NCBI RefSeq assembly: GCF_003545875.1
Contig: NZ_QHCS01000001.1
Location: 310,001-374,000 of the forward strand
DNA length: 64,000 bases
Source of the DNA: Leptospira stimsonii
Lineage (GTDB): Bacteria > Spirochaetota > Leptospiria > Leptospirales > Leptospiraceae
Direction: 5' to 3'
Shown: in pieces, positions 1 to 10,798 of the stretch
Position numbering within the stretch: the stretch's first letter is position 1
How the letters are laid out: each line of letters starts with the position of its first letter
The notes under the pieces: model-generated
Told to the model about the DNA's origin: nothing
The model's database searches: none
Seen by the model: the letters and a program-made list of their open reading frames with translations, nothing else
Program-made: the position numbers and the translations under genes

Positions 1-2461
1 CATCTCCTTTTTTCAATTCAAAAGTTCGAATTTTGAAATCGAATTCGGAATCCAACCCTAACTTTCTGAGTTGAAGTCCTTCTTCTAAGAAACTCGCCTT
101 ACCATCACGGTAAAGAACTGTGAAAGGATGTTCGGCGTTAAAATAAAAACACTTACCGGTTTCCTCTTCTATTAAGAAGATCGTGGCGGAAATCACCATA
201 CTTCCGTTGAACGATTTAAAAACCGAATGAATCTCTTGATAAACGTCGCTTAACCACTCGGTCGGAGTTTTATCGAGAATCCGATTGTTCGCCGCGGAAC
301 GAGCCATAATGGAGTTCATCACAACCCCCATCACAAGAGCCCCGCCGGCTCCCTGCATGGACTTACCCATGGCGTCCCCGTTCATAGCCATGGTGTAACG
401 TTTGTAGCTATCAGGAGTTCCCAAACGAAGATTTCCAGTAACACAGATATCTCCGCCCAGATCGGAATGTTTTCCTCTAAATTCGAACTGCTTCTTTTGT
501 TTTAGAATAAATTCCGTACTAACTAGTTTCGATTTGTTGGCGTTGTAGAAAAGCGGCTTCGCCAAAAGGGAAGTAAGGAAGTAATCCCCGTCTTGCTGGA
601 CTTTCAGCCTTTGGACTTCTTCCATCTTCTCCTGAACTTCTTGTGTCCTTTCTTTTACCTTTTCTTCAAGATTTTCCGCGTAATCTTGCAATTCCCTTCT
701 GGCCTGTTTGATCGAAGAAACCATCGAGTTAAAAGAATCCGCTAAGAATCCGATTTCATCTCGGACCTTCACGGGAACCTGAACGTCGAGATCTCCCTTG
801 TTAACTTTTTCCACGCCGGAAAGTAAATTATTGAGCGGATTTACAAGACTACTTTTGAAGAACAATGGAAACAATACTAGGACGACGAAGATCACCGCTA
901 AAAGGATGATCGTTTGTTTAACCGAAGTCGGATGCATGAACTCTCGATATTTTTTATAGGAGAATCCTAGTTCAACGACCTGTTTCTTAGCTGGAAGGTA
1001 TTTCATAAAAGCGACATGATGACCCATTCCATCTACGCTTCTTCTATAGTGCCTTGTCTGCGCGGGCTTGAAATAACTGAAATATTTAAGAATTTCCGCT
1101 TTGAGTTCCTTACCGGAAATTTCTTTTCCCTTCCACTTACATCCATCCAAGTTTTTAAGAATTCCGTTCTTAAAGGACTCGAGTTCTTTGTTTTTTTCCA
1201 GGTAGGATTTACCGTCTTCACAAAACGATTCAGGACGAATTCCCTGCAATTTATTCGTATTAACGAATGCGTCCTTATTGAGTCGTTCTGCCTCGGCTAA
1301 GAGCGCCGCCTTTAATTCTTTCGCTTTTAAGGAAGAATTATCTTTTACAAACTTAAGGATCGCGTCTTTATAACCGGCAAAATACTCAGGAGAAGAATCC
1401 AAAATGTTTTTGAGATTCTCTCTGAAATTATCTTCTTTGAGACCTGCGATTTCTTCATAAATCAATGTATTTTGTAAATCCACTTTAACGAGAGAAATAT
1501 CCAGACCGTATTTAGAATCGTAATCGGTAGTTACCAATTCACCGCTTTTCTCATCGTATCGTAAAATGTATTGAACCTCGTCGTTGATACGTCCGCTTTC
1601 TAAAACCCTTTCACTGTTCACAAGGTGAAGGCTATCATACTCCGACTCTTTATCCTGATTCGAAATATAGACAAGAGCTTGCATGATCAAACAGATCGTA
1701 AATAAGGTAATACCTACGATCTTAACCATAAAGGTAGTACGTTCCGTACTATTGTTAATAAAGACGATTGCGACGACTGAAAAAGCGGCGATAAAGAAAA
1801 TCAAAGTCGAAGTCATGTATGTCGACCGTTCCATGACGCCGTCTCTACTCAACACGTTGGCTATGTTCGGATAAAATGCGGCGATCATAAAGCCGACAGC
1901 GAAAAGAAAAATTGCGAATCGTTTCTTATCTTTGTCAGTAATGATTCTCCAAATAGGTACAATGATAAAGGCGATTACGGAGTAAAAAGCGATACTAAAA
2001 GCAAGATACCTACTCGAAGCAAGCGCGTTGAAATCCCAATGGTGTGCAGTGAAGTGATAAATTTTTTCAGAGATATACGTTAAATAAATAAAAGCACATG
2101 CCACAAAGAAACTAAGAACGTGTTGAGAATATAATAGCCAAGTTCCAATTTTCTTATTGTAATTGCTCGGATAACGAATAAAAAACTGAGCAAAATGAGT
2201 GATAGCTGGTAGAATCAAACCTCCGGTCAACCAGCGATGATACGCCGCCAACGGGTGATAATAAAACGCCGCGAGAAAGTACCCGATCTCAAAAAATCCG
2301 AGGATAAAAAACCCGATTCCGAGATGATAGGTAGCGACGGTCTTCCTTCTTAAACTAATAAAGAAGACAGCGAGAAAAAAAGTCGTAAATGTTACTAATA
2401 GACTTCCAAAAGAATAATAGTTGAAGAGAATCAAGTCTGATCTCAGAAAATCTAATCCCAT
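1..2461 (-). CDS. Membrane SpoIIE-type PP2C serine phosphatase with HAMP domain (3'-truncated by window edge)
   Basis: I translated this by hand; the ATG is at 2461 and the frame is open to the left edge, so the C-terminus is missing. The N-terminal ~270 residues are strongly hydrophobic and look like about seven membrane spans. A charged, probably extracytoplasmic segment of over 200 residues follows, then one more span (about residues 508-530), a HAMP region, a Glu/Lys-rich coiled coil and a SpoIIE/PP2C domain from about residue 640. The metal-binding pattern is visible as LGGDI and, about 35 residues on, MNGDAMGKSMQGAGGA. The family dephosphorylates Ser/Thr on partner-switching regulators such as anti-sigma antagonists. 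The sensed signal is unknown. No antagonist or anti-sigma gene is next to it in this window. Confidence 0.85.
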   Translation of the reverse strand, partial: MGLDFLRSDLILFNYYSFGSLLVTFTTFFLAVFFISLRRKTVATYHLGIGFFILGFFEIGYFLAAFYYHPLAAYHRWLTGGLILPAITHFAQFFIRYPSNYNKKIGTWLLYSQHVLSFFVACAFIYLTYISEKIYHFTAHHWDFNALASSRYLAFSIAFYSVIAFIIVPIWRIITDKDKKRFAIFLFAVGFMIAAFYPNIANVLSRDGVMERSTYMTSTLIFFIAAFSVVAIVFINNSTERTTFMVKIVGITLFTICLIMQALVYISNQDKESEYDSLHLVNSERVLESGRINDEVQYILRYDEKSGELVTTDYDSKYGLDISLVKVDLQNTLIYEEIAGLKEDNFRENLKNILDSSPEYFAGYKDAILKFVKDNSSLKAKELKAALLAEAERLNKDAFVNTNKLQGIRPESFCEDGKSYLEKNKELESFKNGILKNLDGCKWKGKEISGKELKAEILKYFSYFKPAQTRHYRRSVDGMGHHVAFMKYLPAKKQVVELGFSYKKYREFMHPTSVKQTIILLAVIFVVLVLFPLFFKSSLVNPLNNLLSGVEKVNKGDLDVQVPVKVRDEIGFLADSFNSMVSSIKQARRELQDYAENLEEKVKERTQEVQEKMEEVQRLKVQQDGDYFLTSLLAKPLFYNANKSKLVSTEFILKQKKQFEFRGKHSDLGGDICVTGNLRLGTPDSYKRYTMAMNGDAMGKSMQGAGGALVMGVVMNSIMARSAANNRILDKTPTEWLSDVYQEIHSVFKSFNGSMVISATIFLIEEETGKCFYFNAEHPFTVLYRDGKASFLEEGLQLRKLGLDSEFDFKIRTFELKKGD

Positions 2462-2601
2462 AATCTCCAGTCCGTCTTTCTAATTCTTTATTTTGTTCGA
2501 AAAAGCACGGGTTTAATCAAATATCTTGAAAACGGTTTCAATAATTCATACCAAAACTAAAAATCAATAGAAAAAATAACGGTTCAAAAGAGTTTTCCCT
2601 A

Positions 2602-3885
2602 ATGGCCGTTTTTGAAAAGCTTACTTCTCTTAATACCAAGATTTCCGGACATTTAAGGGAAAAACTTTGGCTAAAAATTCTCATCGGAATGGGGGCAGGA
2701 ATTCTTGCAGGCGTTCTGCTCGGATCCGATTTATCTCTTGTTAGCCGAGATGTCGCTCAACTTACTACATCGTGGCTTGTTATTCCGGGACTTCTCTTCA
2801 TCAGTTTATTGCAGATGATCATGGTGCCGTTGATTTTCTCTTCTATTATTCTCGGAATTTGTTCCGCTGAAAATCTGGAGAATGTCAAAAAACTTGGAAT
2901 CAGGACCGTTTTTTATTTTGTTTTAACTACGTTTGTAGCCGTTGCGATCGGAATCTCCTTAGCGCTTTGGCTCGAACCGGGGAAATCAATCGTTCCTTTA
3001 AAAAATTTGCAAATTTCTAAAATCCCGAATCCAATCAGTATCCCGACTCTGGATAAATATCCTGAGATGTTCATGTCGTTCTTTCCCAAAAATCCATTCC
3101 TTTCCATTACTCAGGGAGAAATGTTAAACGTCATCGTATTCTCTTGTTTGATCGGAATTGCGATTCTTTCAGTCACGAAAGAAATTTCCAAACCCATTTT
3201 GGAAATCCTAAACTCCATTTTTCAGATCAGCATGAAAATCGTGAACTGGGCAATGGGCCTTACTCCCTTCGCGGTTTTCGGCCTTATGGCAAAAGCGATC
3301 TCATCCATCGGTGTGGAACTTCTTTTAACGCTAGGAAAGTATATGAGTACGGTTTTACTCGGACTTTTTTCCGTGTTAGTCGTGTATTCGATTATTCTTC
3401 TCTTAGTCGCGAGAAGAAATCCTTTCGACTTTTATAAAAAGATCGCGAGTCTTCAACTCCTTGCATTTTCAACTTCGAGCTCAGCCGCGGTTATGCCCGT
3501 TTCCATTCAAACCGCGACTGAAGGTTTAGGAGTGAAGAAGAATATTGCCGAGTTTATTATTCCCGTTGGTGCAACCGTAAACATGGATGGAACGGCGTTG
3601 TATCAGGCCGTAGCATCCATCTTTTTGGCTCAGTATTATGGAATCGATTTAGGTCCAACACAACTTATCTTTTTACTCTTCACAACGGTGGGGGCTTCTA
3701 TCGGAACCCCAAGTACGCCCGGGATCGGAATTGTGATATTGGCGACGATTCTTACGGGACTCGGAATCCCAACCGAAGGAATCGGAATCATTTTAGGAGT
3801 GGATCGATTTCTTGATATGTGTAGAACTACGATCAATGTCACCGGAGACATTACTGCCTCTTGTGTCATGGATAAATTGAGCTGA
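2602..3885 (+). CDS. Dicarboxylate/amino acid:cation symporter (DAACS/GltP family)
   Basis: A 427-residue inner-membrane secondary transporter, full length for the family, with about eight hydrophobic segments. Family landmarks are the serine-rich re-entrant motif FSTSSSAAVMP (about residues 293-303), the NMDGTALYQ motif of transmembrane segment 7, and the late DRFLDMCRTTINVTGD segment with the Asp and Arg/Thr/Asn residues that bind substrate and cation in GltPh-type carriers. Substrates in the family are glutamate, aspartate or C4-dicarboxylates, driven by Na+ or H+; which one applies here cannot be read from sequence. The stop codon directly abuts the TTG start of the following MATE gene, so the two are probably co-transcribed and translationally coupled. 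Confidence 0.93.
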   Translation: MAVFEKLTSLNTKISGHLREKLWLKILIGMGAGILAGVLLGSDLSLVSRDVAQLTTSWLVIPGLLFISLLQMIMVPLIFSSIILGICSAENLENVKKLGIRTVFYFVLTTFVAVAIGISLALWLEPGKSIVPLKNLQISKIPNPISIPTLDKYPEMFMSFFPKNPFLSITQGEMLNVIVFSCLIGIAILSVTKEISKPILEILNSIFQISMKIVNWAMGLTPFAVFGLMAKAISSIGVELLLTLGKYMSTVLLGLFSVLVVYSIILLLVARRNPFDFYKKIASLQLLAFSTSSSAAVMPVSIQTATEGLGVKKNIAEFIIPVGATVNMDGTALYQAVASIFLAQYYGIDLGPTQLIFLLFTTVGASIGTPSTPGIGIVILATILTGLGIPTEGIGIILGVDRFLDMCRTTINVTGDITASCVMDKLS

Positions 3886-5226
<1,341 letters not shown>

Positions 5227-5255
5227 AGTCGAATTCCAACATTCTGCGTTAGACG

Positions 5256-6671
5256 TCATTCAAAACTGACTTGAATTTCCGCCGGAATCGATTTCCATTC
5301 TTCCGAATTTCTGCTTTTGTAAAAGATCGGAGACACGATATCTTCCCAATTTTCCGCACGAAAAAGATCCAGACTTTCCTCTCCCTTTTTGAATACACGA
5401 GAAGATTCATCAGAACTCGGTTTTACATTTTGAATCGGAGCCCAGCCGAACCCGGGAATGTAAACTTCTAACGTTTCCTTAAAAGAAACCGAATTCTTTT
5501 CACCCCGAGTAGCCGTATATAAGGAGCGAACGGGAACTCCGGAATCGACAAGATTCTTTTTTAAGGATGAAATAGAATTTCGAAATAAACGCGCATCGAA
5601 AATTTTGTCAACGTAGTACACGTTCTTCGGCTTTTCAAGTGGTTCGCCTGTTAAGAAAGGTTTAATATCCTCGCCGATTCGTTCTTTCTTTTCAAGGAAA
5701 TCATCGGTCACATAGTAACGAATGTTCTGAGTTCTCACCTCGAAAGAATACTCTAAGGTCTGCGTTCCCTTCTTATCGTCGACCCCCAATGTTTTTACGA
5801 AAGCACGAGCGTTTCCGATAAAATCCTGTTTAAAACCGGACTCAACCATTTTCAGATTTCTAATCCTTTGGTGTTCCGTAGTTGGTGGTTGAAACAGACC
5901 CAGCGCTCCCCCCGCTATCGAAAGTTCGTTCAATGAAAAAGTCAGTTTCACTTTTACTTGGTGTATCGTTTCCCCCGATGCGATAAAACGATCCGTTTCA
6001 ACGAAGGAAACTCGTTTTACTTCTTTTCCAGCTCGGTCTACGACATAGATTCTACTTCCTAAAAATACCATTCCTCTGATTTCTTTCGAGGGAGTTTTGA
6101 TGGAACCCGTAATCGCACCGTTGTTCGGATTGTATCGATAAATATTACCATCGGAAGAATCGGAAATCCAAAGAGAATCCCTTGCTAAAACGAGATCCTT
6201 CGGTTGCGCTCTATCAGTGAGAAATCCACCGATGATTCTTCCGGTTCCTTTATCAAGAATGGATATCTTTCCGTTTTCTTGATCAAGTATATACAAAAGA
6301 GAATCTTGACTTGCGATTCCTCCGATTTTTTCGATTGGAACCGGGATCCTCTCCGTCACTCCGCCTGTGTTCGGTTCCACTTTAAGAATGAGCTTTCTGG
6401 AAGCGATGTAGATCTTTCCTTCTCTAGGATCAAAATGAATTCCAGTGAGAAACGGAATGTTTAACGGAAACGATTCTTGCCTTCCGGATGGATCGACACG
6501 ATACAAGGAACGTTGTGCGGAATCGATATACCAAAAATTCGTTCCGTCATACGTGAATCCGTACGCATTCTCCGTAAGTTTGATTTCCTGATCCTGAGCG
6601 AATATCGGAAACGAAAGAATACATCCTAAGAATACTAAATACCTGAAAAAACTGACTTGAGTGAAATCCAT
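5256..6671 (-). CDS. Exported beta-propeller protein with a catalytically dead transglutaminase-like C-terminal domain
   Basis: 471 residues. A signal peptide (about residues 1-25, ending PIFAQ) is followed by about 230 residues of NHL/SMP-30-like repeats of the form YRVDPSGR, LKVEPNTGG, SILDKGTG and YRYNPNNG, consistent with a periplasmic beta-propeller. The C-terminal part resembles a transglutaminase-like core: GVPVRSLY at 378 and LEVYIPGFGWAPIQ at 401-414 match the usual GIPAR and HAWVEVYIPGYGWVPVD segments. The catalytic Cys, His and Asp positions appear to hold Phe363, Lys398 and Gln414, so protease or transferase activity is unlikely and a binding role is inferred. The start is well supported by GAGGAG upstream, and overlaps the M50 protease gene by 37 bases. 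Function unknown. Confidence 0.75.
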   Translation of the reverse strand: MDFTQVSFFRYLVFLGCILSFPIFAQDQEIKLTENAYGFTYDGTNFWYIDSAQRSLYRVDPSGRQESFPLNIPFLTGIHFDPREGKIYIASRKLILKVEPNTGGVTERIPVPIEKIGGIASQDSLLYILDQENGKISILDKGTGRIIGGFLTDRAQPKDLVLARDSLWISDSSDGNIYRYNPNNGAITGSIKTPSKEIRGMVFLGSRIYVVDRAGKEVKRVSFVETDRFIASGETIHQVKVKLTFSLNELSIAGGALGLFQPPTTEHQRIRNLKMVESGFKQDFIGNARAFVKTLGVDDKKGTQTLEYSFEVRTQNIRYYVTDDFLEKKERIGEDIKPFLTGEPLEKPKNVYYVDKIFDARLFRNSISSLKKNLVDSGVPVRSLYTATRGEKNSVSFKETLEVYIPGFGWAPIQNVKPSSDESSRVFKKGEESLDLFRAENWEDIVSPIFYKSRNSEEWKSIPAEIQVSFE

Positions 6672-7561
6672 AGCTCCTCTGCAAGACCGGGTCTATTTAT
6701 ATCAGTTCCAAGTTGGATCGGCGACGGTACAAAAATAAAAACCAGCGAGAACAAGATCAAAAGACCGCCGATTTTCCGAAATCGATCCAAAGGAACTACC
6801 GGGTCAGGGACAAACGGGTGTTCTACCTTTATGATGAAATAAATCAGAAAACCCCACAGCAACCAGGAGAAATTCCAAAAGCATAAAAGTAAAAAGCCTA
6901 TAAAAAGATAATAAATCCACTTCCGATATTTTTCACCAAAAACGGAATAAATTACATGTCCACCGTCCAATTGACCAAAGGGAAGAAGGTTGATCGCCGT
7001 CACGAGTAAGCCGACCCAGCCGGCTTGGGCAAGAGGATGAATCCAAACGTCTTGAACGGTCGGATCGAAAGGTCCTAAAATCCATTGATTCACTAGGATG
7101 GTAAAAAAAGATTCTCCGAAAGAAATGACTCCGGGATTTCCTTTTAACGATTCCATGGGAACCAAAGATGACCAATAAATCCCGATAATATAACAAGGCA
7201 CCGAAAGAATCAAACTCATCAACGGCCCCCAAATTCCTATATCGAAAAGTTGTTTTTTATTTCGAATCGGTTCTAGAATTCTTATGACGGCTCCCATTGT
7301 TCCGATCGGAGCAAATGGAATCGGAATAAAATAAGGCCAAGTAGCCTTAACACCGTAATGACGAGCGGCCACATAATGACCCATCTCATGCGCCAGTAGA
7401 ATTGTGATCAAAGAGAGCGAATAAGGAAGTCTAAGAAAAAACAATTCTTTGATATATTGTGAAGGCAGAAAGGGTATCTCAAGAAACTCGCTTTGAAAAG
7501 TTAGAGTTAAAAAAGTAAGGAGAAACAGGATCAAGTGGGTTGAAAATCTGGACTGGTTCAA
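6635..7561 (-). CDS. Site-2-protease-type M50 intramembrane zinc metalloprotease
   Basis: A 308-residue integral membrane protein. The zinc-binding motif HEMGH lies in an early membrane segment (LLAHEMGHYVAARHYG), and the second conserved motif, LDGGH, in PFGQLDGGHVIYS supplies the third metal ligand. The family cleaves transmembrane substrates such as anti-sigma factors or processed signal peptides. No PDZ domain is visible, unlike RseP, so this is the shorter FtsH-independent type common in bacteria and plastids. The start is TTG, without a clear Shine-Dalgarno site. The 3' end overlaps the start of the beta-propeller/transglutaminase-like gene, so the two are probably one transcription unit. 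Confidence 0.88.
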   Translation of the reverse strand: MNQSRFSTHLILFLLTFLTLTFQSEFLEIPFLPSQYIKELFFLRLPYSLSLITILLAHEMGHYVAARHYGVKATWPYFIPIPFAPIGTMGAVIRILEPIRNKKQLFDIGIWGPLMSLILSVPCYIIGIYWSSLVPMESLKGNPGVISFGESFFTILVNQWILGPFDPTVQDVWIHPLAQAGWVGLLVTAINLLPFGQLDGGHVIYSVFGEKYRKWIYYLFIGFLLLCFWNFSWLLWGFLIYFIIKVEHPFVPDPVVPLDRFRKIGGLLILFSLVFIFVPSPIQLGTDINRPGLAEELWISLKSVFSGI

Positions 7562-7650
7562 TCGTTATTCTATTCTTCTTGGAAAGAATCCTCTTTACAT
7601 GGTATCGCGAATTTTTAGCCTTTTACTAATCAGGGCCCGGAGAAAATCAT

Positions 7651-8367
7651 TTGTTTGAGAATATTAAATTTATTAAGAAGTATGACCCAGCCGCCAAATC
7701 GTACCTGGAAATCGTACTTTGTTATCCGGGCCTGCACGCTCTCTGGTTTCACAAGGTGGCACATCTGCTCTATCGGATGAGACTCTCCTTAATCCCAAGG
7801 ATGATCAATACTTTTTCCAGATTCATAACTGGAATAGACATTCATCCCGGTGCACAAATCGCAAACGGTATTATGATCGATCATGGTCATGGAGTTGTGA
7901 TCGGAGAAACCGCAACGATCGCAAAAGGATGTCTGATCTATCAAGGTGTGACCTTAGGAGGAACAGGAAAAGAATCCGGGAAACGTCATCCGTCTTTGCA
8001 GGAAAACGTCGTTGTCGGAGCTGGTGCGAAGATATTGGGAAATATCACGATCGGAAAAAACGTTCGAGTCGGCGCGGGCTCGGTAGTTATGAGAGACGTT
8101 CCCAACGACACGACTGTGGTCGGAATTCCGGCAAAAATCGTTCGTTCCAAAATGCCGATCGGTGAAGAAGGCGAGCACATGCTCGATCACAATGAAATTC
8201 CCGACCCGGTCGCAAAAGTTTTCTCCATCCTTCTTGAAAGGATAGAAACTCTCCAAAAGGAAATTCATTCGGTAAACCACGCAGATAGCGGCAAGACCCT
8301 TCACAAATCTGGCAAGGATAATTTAGAAGAAATCCTAGATGAATTCATCCACGGTGGCGGAATTTAA
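7651..8367 (+). CDS. cysE: Serine O-acetyltransferase
   Basis: Converts L-serine and acetyl-CoA to O-acetylserine, the precursor of cysteine. The 238-residue protein has a short N-terminal helical part, as in the Bacillus-type enzymes, followed by a left-handed beta-helix of hexapeptide repeats (about 65-170). Family motifs include GIDIHPGAQI, IDHGHGVVIGETA (catalytic His and Asp/Glu neighbourhood), GVTLGGTGK and KRHPSL. A C-terminal extension of about 55 residues is partly amphipathic and ends in GGGI; a terminal isoleucine is what docks CysE into cysteine synthase. The start is TTG with a good CGGAG site seven bases upstream. It stands alone, between divergent and unrelated genes. Confidence 0.95.
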   Translation: MFENIKFIKKYDPAAKSYLEIVLCYPGLHALWFHKVAHLLYRMRLSLIPRMINTFSRFITGIDIHPGAQIANGIMIDHGHGVVIGETATIAKGCLIYQGVTLGGTGKESGKRHPSLQENVVVGAGAKILGNITIGKNVRVGAGSVVMRDVPNDTTVVGIPAKIVRSKMPIGEEGEHMLDHNEIPDPVAKVFSILLERIETLQKEIHSVNHADSGKTLHKSGKDNLEEILDEFIHGGGI

Positions 8368-8549
8368 ACTCCAATCCTTTCTATTGGAAGAATCTAATTT
8401 CTGTTCCAATTTGAAATTCGTCTCTAATACCTATCCCCGACTGTACGACTTCTCTCATCGCTTCCAAGTTCTTAGCGTAGGAATTTGTCTGCTAAAGCAA
8501 AATTAAATTTCTGAATGACTTTTTAAATAGCAATCTTCTCAATTAGAAT

Positions 8550-8807
8550 ATGAAAAAGAAGATTCTTGTCGGTTTCCTTTCCCTCTTCCTTCTAACTTCA
8601 ATTTTAAATTGTAACTTGCTTGTGTCGAACGAGCAGATATGCGCGCAAGATATGAAAGAGTTTGATAATTGCTTTCCGACATTATTGCTCGTCTATCCTG
8701 GGTGCGTGGATCCGAGTTTGAATACTTGCGGAATTGCGGTCGTCGAAGTGGCAAAGGATATTTGCAGAAGTAGAATGAAAAACGATAGTTGTCGTGCTCA
8801 CCGTTAA
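8550..8807 (+). CDS. Small cysteine-rich lipoprotein, function unknown
   Basis: An 85-residue protein with a basic N-terminus (MKKK), a hydrophobic core and a spirochaetal-type lipobox ending at Cys21 (SILNC). The mature ~65 residues contain six further cysteines in short contexts (ICA, NCF, GCV, TCG, ICR, SCR), enough for three disulfides, suggesting a compact exported domain. I do not recognise a family. It is preceded by about 180 bases without a gene and followed at once by a strong bidirectional terminator, so it is probably a single-gene transcript. That isolation and the signal peptide argue for a real gene. Confidence 0.72.
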   Translation: MKKKILVGFLSLFLLTSILNCNLLVSNEQICAQDMKEFDNCFPTLLLVYPGCVDPSLNTCGIAVVEVAKDICRSRMKNDSCRAHR

Positions 8808-8810
8808 ACG

Positions 8811-8843
8811 AAAAAGCCCTGCGAGTTTTCACAGGGCTTTTTC
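8811..8843. terminator. Bidirectional rho-independent terminator
   Basis: A perfect stem AAAAAGCCCTG / CAGGGCTTTTT around a short loop, flanked by A and T runs on both sides. It sits between the convergent small lipoprotein gene and rlpA and can end transcription from both strands. Confidence 0.9.
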
Positions 8844-8868
8844 GGGAACAACGGTTAAAGAAGATACG

Positions 8869-9792
8869 TTACTTTTTTGGAATAAAGCAATCGATTCCGT
8901 CCGTCTTTAATTTGGACTTCAATGAATCCGCGGCGTTTCTATTTGCAAAATCGCCCAACTGAATGACAAACAGACCGTCCCTCGTGAACATGAAAGTTTT
9001 TTCCCCATATTCTTGGCCAAGATTTGATTTGTACGTTTCCGCTCTTCCTTGATCTCGAAAAACTCCTACTTGAACCGTGTAACCTTTCGGTGAACCTTTG
9101 ATGTATTTTCCGCCGGTGATTGGTTTGTTCGGATAATCCGTTTTTTGAGGATTCAGCTTTTCCGGTTTTCCGGTTTCATCACCTAACAAAGCGTCTTCGT
9201 CATCGGAATTTTCAAGATCTTCCGATTCTTCTCCGGCCGCCCCACCACGTTTGATAACCTTGATTCCGACCTTTGCCACTCCCGTGTCTTTGAATTCGAG
9301 AGTATCCGCCGCTTTTTCAGAAAGATCGATAATTCTATCTTTTACAAAAGGGCCTCTATCGTTTACACGAACTAAAACTTCTTTTTGATTTTCTAAATTC
9401 TGAACCTTGATGATGGACCCGAGTGGAAGAGTCGGATGCGCCGCAGTCAGCTTTGTCTTATCGAATTTCTCTCCGCTCGCGGTCGGTTTTCCATGGAATT
9501 TGGAACCGTACCAGGAGGACATTCCGATCTCATCAAAATCTCCCGAAGAAGAATTCGTTTTTTCTGGAGGCTGAGCCTTTGCATATTTTTCAACGTTCAG
9601 TTCTTCCTCAAAAGAACGTCTCGCTGGTTTTTGCGAGGCTGAGTTTGAGCCGGATTCCCTATCCATCGGAGCGATTTCTTTTTCAAAGAAAATCTCGGAC
9701 GGATCTCCGGACGCACTGACGCTCCGTTTCGACTCAACGGATGCGCAAGATGTAAAAATAATCAGGGCAACTAAGATTGCTATTTGTTTCAT
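8869..9792 (-). CDS. rlpA: RlpA-family lytic transglycosylase-like lipoprotein with SPOR domain
   Basis: Starting at ATG 9792 gives 307 residues with an exact lipoprotein signal (IIFTSC) and a good GAGGG site; the frame stays open to 9930, but that longer form would bury the signal peptide. The double-psi beta-barrel domain (from GMSSWYGSKFHGKPTASGE to DRGPFVKDRIIDLS) matches RlpA, which trims glycan strands lacking stem peptides at the septum. An acidic, Glu/Asp/Ser-rich linker follows, then a C-terminal SPOR domain (GYTVQVGVFRDQGRAE) that binds denuded septal peptidoglycan. The Asp and Arg of the DRGPF motif are present. It is divergent from the TPR gene, with about 100 bases between them that must carry both promoters. 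Confidence 0.92.
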   Translation of the reverse strand: MKQIAILVALIIFTSCASVESKRSVSASGDPSEIFFEKEIAPMDRESGSNSASQKPARRSFEEELNVEKYAKAQPPEKTNSSSGDFDEIGMSSWYGSKFHGKPTASGEKFDKTKLTAAHPTLPLGSIIKVQNLENQKEVLVRVNDRGPFVKDRIIDLSEKAADTLEFKDTGVAKVGIKVIKRGGAAGEESEDLENSDDEDALLGDETGKPEKLNPQKTDYPNKPITGGKYIKGSPKGYTVQVGVFRDQGRAETYKSNLGQEYGEKTFMFTRDGLFVIQLGDFANRNAADSLKSKLKTDGIDCFIPKK

Positions 9793-9898
9793 TGTTCCCT
9801 CGGGTCCTAGTGATTCCCTTAATAAATCGGTCGATTTGAAAAATTCCATTACCACTTTTTCAGTTGTCCGTGAGAGAATTCGGTCCGATAATTCTTTT

Positions 9899-10781
<883 letters not shown>

Positions 10782-10798
<17 letters not shown>

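Noticed and set aside
1016..1300. Plus-strand open frame over the left-edge phosphatase
   Set aside because: It is antisense to the clear SpoIIE phosphatase coding frame and its product is not protein-like.
7719..8165. 148-residue plus-strand frame inside cysE
   Set aside because: A shifted frame of cysE with Arg/Ser-rich, low-quality translation; cysE has all family motifs.
8371..8391. Weak hairpin after cysE (TCCAAT / ATTGGA)
   Set aside because: Short AT-rich stem without a T run; not good enough to call a terminator.
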